The position numbers were made by a program, and so were the translations under genes. The notes beneath the pieces were generated by a model. It was not told where the DNA came from. It did not search any database and saw nothing but the letters and a program-made list of their open reading frames with translations. A stretch of DNA of 64,000 nucleotides from JAGMES01 sp023128035 (GTDB taxonomy: Bacteria > Bacillota > Halanaerobiia > DY22613): positions 1 to 64,000 of the forward strand of contig DAOVRZ010000001.1 in NCBI GenBank assembly GCA_030627905.1, given 5' to 3'. This document shows positions 61,190 to 64,000 of the stretch, in pieces. Position 1 is the first letter of the stretch. Each line of letters opens with the position of its first letter.

Positions 61190-61477
61190 ATGTGTGAAGA
61201 GAGAAATGATTCTCAACAAAAAATTATTTCCACTGCAGTTTCTGGCTATGCTAATTATTTAAGAGTGAGTCATAGTTTTGGTGAATTTATATTAGAGTTT
61301 CATTTGATGGAAGAGCATCAAGCTGAAAATATTGCGAAAATTGTTATTAATCCAATATATATAAAGGATTTTGTTAAAGTAATTCAAAATAACATTGAAA
61401 AATATGAAAAACGTTTAGGAATTGAGTTACCTGAGAATCCAAATGAATTTTTACAAAAAGGAATTACTAAAAAATAA
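61190..61477 (+). CDS. DUF3467-like small protein
   Basis: This 95-residue protein has the pattern of DUF3467: YANYLRVSHSFGEFILEFHL, then ENIAKIVINPIYIKDFVKVI and NNIEKYEKRLGIELPE. DUF3467 is a short domain of unknown role with similarity to MPN-like folds in some descriptions. ATG 61190 follows AAAGGGGGAAG; ATG 61169 precedes the ribosome site. The next ORF is in the same frame just after the TAA. Confidence 0.75.
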   Translation: MCEERNDSQQKIISTAVSGYANYLRVSHSFGEFILEFHLMEEHQAENIAKIVINPIYIKDFVKVIQNNIEKYEKRLGIELPENPNEFLQKGITKK

Positions 61478-61831
61478 ATAGCCTCACTGTTAGGGTACAT
61501 TATAGTTTTAGTTAGGGAACCTAATGGTTTAGATAAGATTATTGTTGCGCCACTATATACTATTAAAGATTACCACTATAATATGTGGGATATGGATGCT
61601 GTTAAAAATAATTCAGATGATAATTTTTTATACTTACCTAAATCTGACGAGCATCAAAGGGATGAATCAATTGTTGCTTTATATGAACTTTCTCCTCAAT
61701 ATGTCCATAATTTAGAGCCTATGCCAATAGAATTAACTCTTGATTCGATAGAATTATTAGATGAGAAACTAGCTTGCATTTTTGATTTATTTGCATATGA
61801 GGAAGATTCATCCACACAACCAGTGATTTAA
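61478..61831 (+). pseudogene. Start-less ORF, possible MazF-like toxin remnant
   Basis: Directly after the DUF3467 stop (61475-61477) the same frame stays open to 61831. It encodes LLGYIIVLVREPNGLDKIIV, APLYTIKDYHYNMWD, DESIVALYELSPQYVHNLEP and a C-terminal helix. The first ATG is at 61583, without a ribosome site and in the middle of the conserved-looking part; the rest could only start at CTG or ATA codons. The order of elements is loosely like MazF/PemK toxins, but similarity is weak. Either a 5'-damaged gene or a readthrough extension of the DUF3467 protein. Confidence 0.45.
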
Positions 61832-61861
61832 ATAAAAACCGTCCCAAGTAACCGAGACAGT

Positions 61862-62041
61862 TTATTTTTCATCCTTTAGCATATTTGTGATTATATTTTT
61901 AGAAAAATTAAGGGTTATATTGGGGAGATTATAATTTTGGAGTTTATCAAAAGAATTTATTAGATTAGGGTTTTGTTTTTGATTAGAATTTGTTTTTTTT
62001 CGAATGTAAAAAATTTTATTTTTTACGAATTTTTTATTCAT
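61862..62041 (-). CDS. 59-residue basic peptide of unknown function
   Basis: On the minus strand an ATG at 62041 follows AAAGGAGTGATT, a strong ribosome site, and reads 59 codons. It starts MNKKFVKNKIFYIRKKTNSN and ends ITNMLKDEK. The peptide is Asn/Lys-rich, basic at the N terminus, and has no signal peptide. A weak inverted repeat (GTCCC/GAGAC) lies just downstream at 61840-61860. No family recognised. Confidence 0.55.
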   Translation of the reverse strand: MNKKFVKNKIFYIRKKTNSNQKQNPNLINSFDKLQNYNLPNITLNFSKNIITNMLKDEK

Positions 62042-62529
62042 CTAATCACTCCTTTCCTAATTAGGATTTATTATTATCCAGAATAATATTCAAAGGTGAT
62101 ACTTATATATATGTTTTTACATAAAAGAATGTGAAAATTGAAAATTAACATTTAGATAGCCACGGTGAATCCGATTTAATTTTCATGATCACGTGAGTTT
62201 CTTTACTTCCAAAGAGTAACGCAGTAATTACGTTACTCTTTGTTTTATAAAGCGATTACAATACCCATTTAAATAATTACAGTGAATCATGTTATTATTA
62301 ATGAGTTATTTTTGTGTTCAAAATATTCAATGCAAATTAGAAGAGATGGAAATTTAATAAAATAAATTTGGAATAGAGATAATTATTGCTTCAGTATATA
62401 TAAAATTTACTCTTGAAAGAGTGTATTTTCTTGAATCTCGGATACCAAATTGTGCTATAATGTGTGTATCAAATACCGATAAAATTATTAAGGATTCACT
62501 TAAGGAAGTAGATAAAGGAGGGATAAAAG
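62042..62529. other. Intergenic region with terminator-like hairpin
   Basis: The region holds a perfect 11-bp hairpin AAAGAGTAACG/CGTTACTCTTT (62211-62221, 62231-62241) followed by GTTTT. A possible promoter for the next gene is TTGAAT (62431) with TATAAT (62456-62461), spacer 19. No coding signal otherwise. Confidence 0.5.
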
Positions 62530-62793
62530 ATGTTTTTTGATCAATTAGACACAACTAATCTTATGAAGAAGATAGATGATTACTTTAATACTGTTACGCG
62601 TGAAGAAATGAAAAATGATTTAGAGGCATTAGGGTGTATTGTAGAGGAGATAGATGATACAACGGTTTTGGAAGAGTATTTTTCAGAGGTAGTCACGATA
62701 AGAAAAAGTCATTCAGTTAAATATGTTATTAATGAGAAGATTAATGGCAACTTTTCCTGTACTAAAAATGACTTAGGGGAGTTAGCAGCATGA
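62530..62793 (+). CDS. 87-residue protein coupled to SecB-like gene
   Basis: ATG 62530 follows AAAGGAGGGAT. The product is acidic and mainly helical (MFFDQLDTTNLMKKIDDYFN, EEMKNDLEALGCIVEEID), with a beta-like middle and no signal peptide. Its stop overlaps the SecB-like ATG (ATGA), so the two are translationally coupled. In known SecB-containing toxin-antitoxin-chaperone systems the gene before secB is the antitoxin, but this sequence shows no HTH. I do not recognise the family. Confidence 0.65.
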   Translation: MFFDQLDTTNLMKKIDDYFNTVTREEMKNDLEALGCIVEEIDDTTVLEEYFSEVVTIRKSHSVKYVINEKINGNFSCTKNDLGELAA

Positions 62794-63311
62794 AAAATGA
62801 AAGTATATTAAAATTTTAAGAATATTATATTGATGAGTTTATTTTTCAAAAGAATAATAATTTTTCTTATGAACAAGACCAAGAGATAGCTCTGGATTTT
62901 AACTTTTCTTTTGATTCAAATAGAGAAGAGGAACTATTTATTAAGCAGATTCAATGTACGATTTTTGATGAGAATTTTCAAGAGAATGACAAGCCATTTT
63001 TTATAAAGTTAAAAATTTCTGGAGTTTTTAGTATTATTGGATTTGATGAGCAAGATCATACACATAACGAGATTATAAATAAAAATACATTGGCTATTCT
63101 TTTTCCTTATTTAAGAAGTTTAATAAGCCATATGTCTTTAGAAATGCAAATAGAACCTATAGTATTGCCACCTATAAATATTAATGTTTTTTTGAAGAGT
63201 AAAGCTAAATTTAATATTTTCTTAAATTTTACGTTTGCATCTTATAGAAATCAAGTAATAATTATTCATCAAAAAATAGACTCCAAAGGGTCTATTTTTT
63301 GCATTATTTAA
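62790..63311 (+). pseudogene. SecB-like chaperone gene with early stop
   Basis: ATG 62790 reads MKNESILKF then TAA at 62817-62819; a CAA-to-TAA change would explain it. The same frame then stays open and carries the SecB hallmark near its end: NTLAILFPYLRSLISHMSLE followed by IEPIVLPPININVF. Upstream are alternating beta strands (IALDFNFSFDS, FFIKLKISGVFSIIGFD) as in SecB. The last residues run into the terminator at 63271-63302, so the 3' end may also be altered. SecB is rare in Bacillota; SecB-like proteins there often belong to stress or toxin-antitoxin modules. Confidence 0.75.
63271..63302 (+). terminator. Terminator after SecB-like gene
   Basis: AAAAAATAGAC pairs with GTCTATTTTTT around a 7-8-nt loop; the T-rich arm serves as the tract. 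Confidence 0.85.
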
Positions 63312-63434
63312 GAAAATCTTTTTCTTGTTCGCAGTTTTTAGGAAGGAATAATTTCGTGTCATGTTTAATTAATATGTAAGTAGTGGAAAGGATTAGCTTA
63401 AAGTATTAGAGCTGTCCTAAAGGAGATGAAAAAG

Positions 63435-64000
63435 ATGGAAGAAAAAAAATTCTACGATATCCATTGCCATGCATTCAACTTAAGTCATCCTAACCTTCTC
63501 GCTTTTATTCGTAGATTCAATATACCAGTTGCACTACTTATAATTCTTTATTTTATTCTAGGTCCAATTTTACCCTTTATTTTATTCAAAAAATTTGGCG
63601 GTTTCAAAATGATCAAAAGGGTGGAGAATTTACTATCTGTAATGGAGAATGATATTGGTAGTATATTTCTTCTCATGGAAGATGGTTTAAAGAGAGGAGA
63701 AGAACCTGTACTTAAGGATGGTAAATTTAAAATTGATGGAAATGAATATACAAAGATTGTTTTGACTCCATTGATGATGGATTATGGTTATAAAAATATG
63801 AAAAAAGCAGACATTTATTATGGAGACCCTCCTCAAAAACCGATTGTTGAGCAGGTATTTGATATGTTTAATGGCATTAAGCGTTATTATGAGGAACAGC
63901 AGTTTAATGGAATTTTTGAGATTTATCCATTTCTAGGTTTGAATACTCAAAACTATACATTAGAAAAAATTGAAAAGATGCTTGACAAATATTTTTCTGA
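63435..64000 (+). CDS. Amidohydrolase-like metal-dependent protein, 5' part
   Basis: The frame opens at ATG 63435 (AAAGGAGATG upstream; ATG 63426 also in frame) and is cut by the window end after 188 codons. The N terminus FYDIHCHAFNLSHPNLLAFI has the HxH motif of amidohydrolase or related TIM-barrel metal enzymes. A hydrophobic stretch (VALLIILYFILGPILPFILF) follows at about residues 35-55, unusual inside such a barrel. The later IFEIYPFLGLNTQNYTLEKI fits a barrel strand. Substrate unknown. Confidence 0.65.
   Translation, partial: MEEKKFYDIHCHAFNLSHPNLLAFIRRFNIPVALLIILYFILGPILPFILFKKFGGFKMIKRVENLLSVMENDIGSIFLLMEDGLKRGEEPVLKDGKFKIDGNEYTKIVLTPLMMDYGYKNMKKADIYYGDPPQKPIVEQVFDMFNGIKRYYEEQQFNGIFEIYPFLGLNTQNYTLEKIEKMLDKYFS

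Noticed and set aside
63090..63311. 73-codon ORF starting MAILFPYLRS
   Set aside because: It is the 3' part of the SecB-like frame starting at an internal TTG; treated as part of the broken gene at 62790-63311.

Overview
The window is a low-GC, strongly Shine-Dalgarno-dependent chromosome segment from an endospore-forming member of the Bacillota. Sporulation genes (spoVS, a ytfJ/gerW homologue, a ytvI homologue, a dacF-type carboxypeptidase) lie beside codY, hslVU, a CheC/CheD-type chemotaxis set and a dense housekeeping backbone. The gene order and the codY-hslVU-CheCD combination suggest an anaerobic lineage, possibly Halanaerobiia-like; that placement is an inference from gene content only.

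Region 1 (1-8.8 kb) is accessory DNA. It opens with the trailer end of a type I-C-like CRISPR array (16 full repeats, a degenerate last repeat, no cas genes in the window). Next comes a TPR protein followed by a 49-residue secreted peptide with a duplicated Pro-rich motif (a Rap/Phr-like candidate), then an XRE regulator. After that is a gene graveyard: a broken mini-HTH gene, an ATP-grasp ligase remnant, a frameshifted MFS exporter and a further truncated gene. An AlkC-type DNA glycosylase and a TrpP-like tryptophan transporter close the region.

Region 2 (8.8-32.1 kb) is mostly core genome: an ABC-F ATPase behind a leader peptide and two tandem terminators; DUF2953-ytfJ; dacF; a cbiMQO metal transporter; rluB; spoVS with a sigma-H-like promoter; smc; a JAMM-like protein; ftsY; a GGDEF protein; ylxM-ffh; rpsP-khpA-rimM-trmD-rplS; lepB-rbgA-rnhB. 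Two families of short interspersed inverted-repeat elements sit in the intergenic gaps.

Region 3 (32.1-35.4 kb) holds a second, intact copy of the XRE/mini-HTH divergent cassette whose decayed paralogue lies in region 1, then comM and yraN on the minus strand. Region 4 (35.4-60.8 kb) is core again: dprA, smg-topA-trmFO, hslVU-codY, cheY-cheA-cheW-cheC-cheD, rpsB-tsf-pyrH-frr, and a long envelope/isoprenoid run of uppS-cdsA-ytvI-dxr-rseP-(zinc-ribbon gene)-ispG-proS, ending with a glycosyltransferase and an MgtC-like protein.

Region 5 (60.8-64 kb) is accessory: a candidate structured sRNA with a C-rich loop, a DUF3467 gene, a possible toxin-like gene remnant, a 59-codon minus-strand peptide gene, and an 87-residue protein translationally coupled to a SecB-like chaperone gene that carries an early stop. 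The last gene is a metal-hydrolase-like CDS cut by the window end.

Likely interactions: CodY is encoded here, and a near-consensus CodY box lies inside the promoter of the ABC-F leader. The spoVS, ytfJ, ytvI and dacF genes tie the core to sporulation. FtsY/Ffh/LepB/RseP form a secretion-processing set, and DprA/ComM relate to DNA uptake and recombination.
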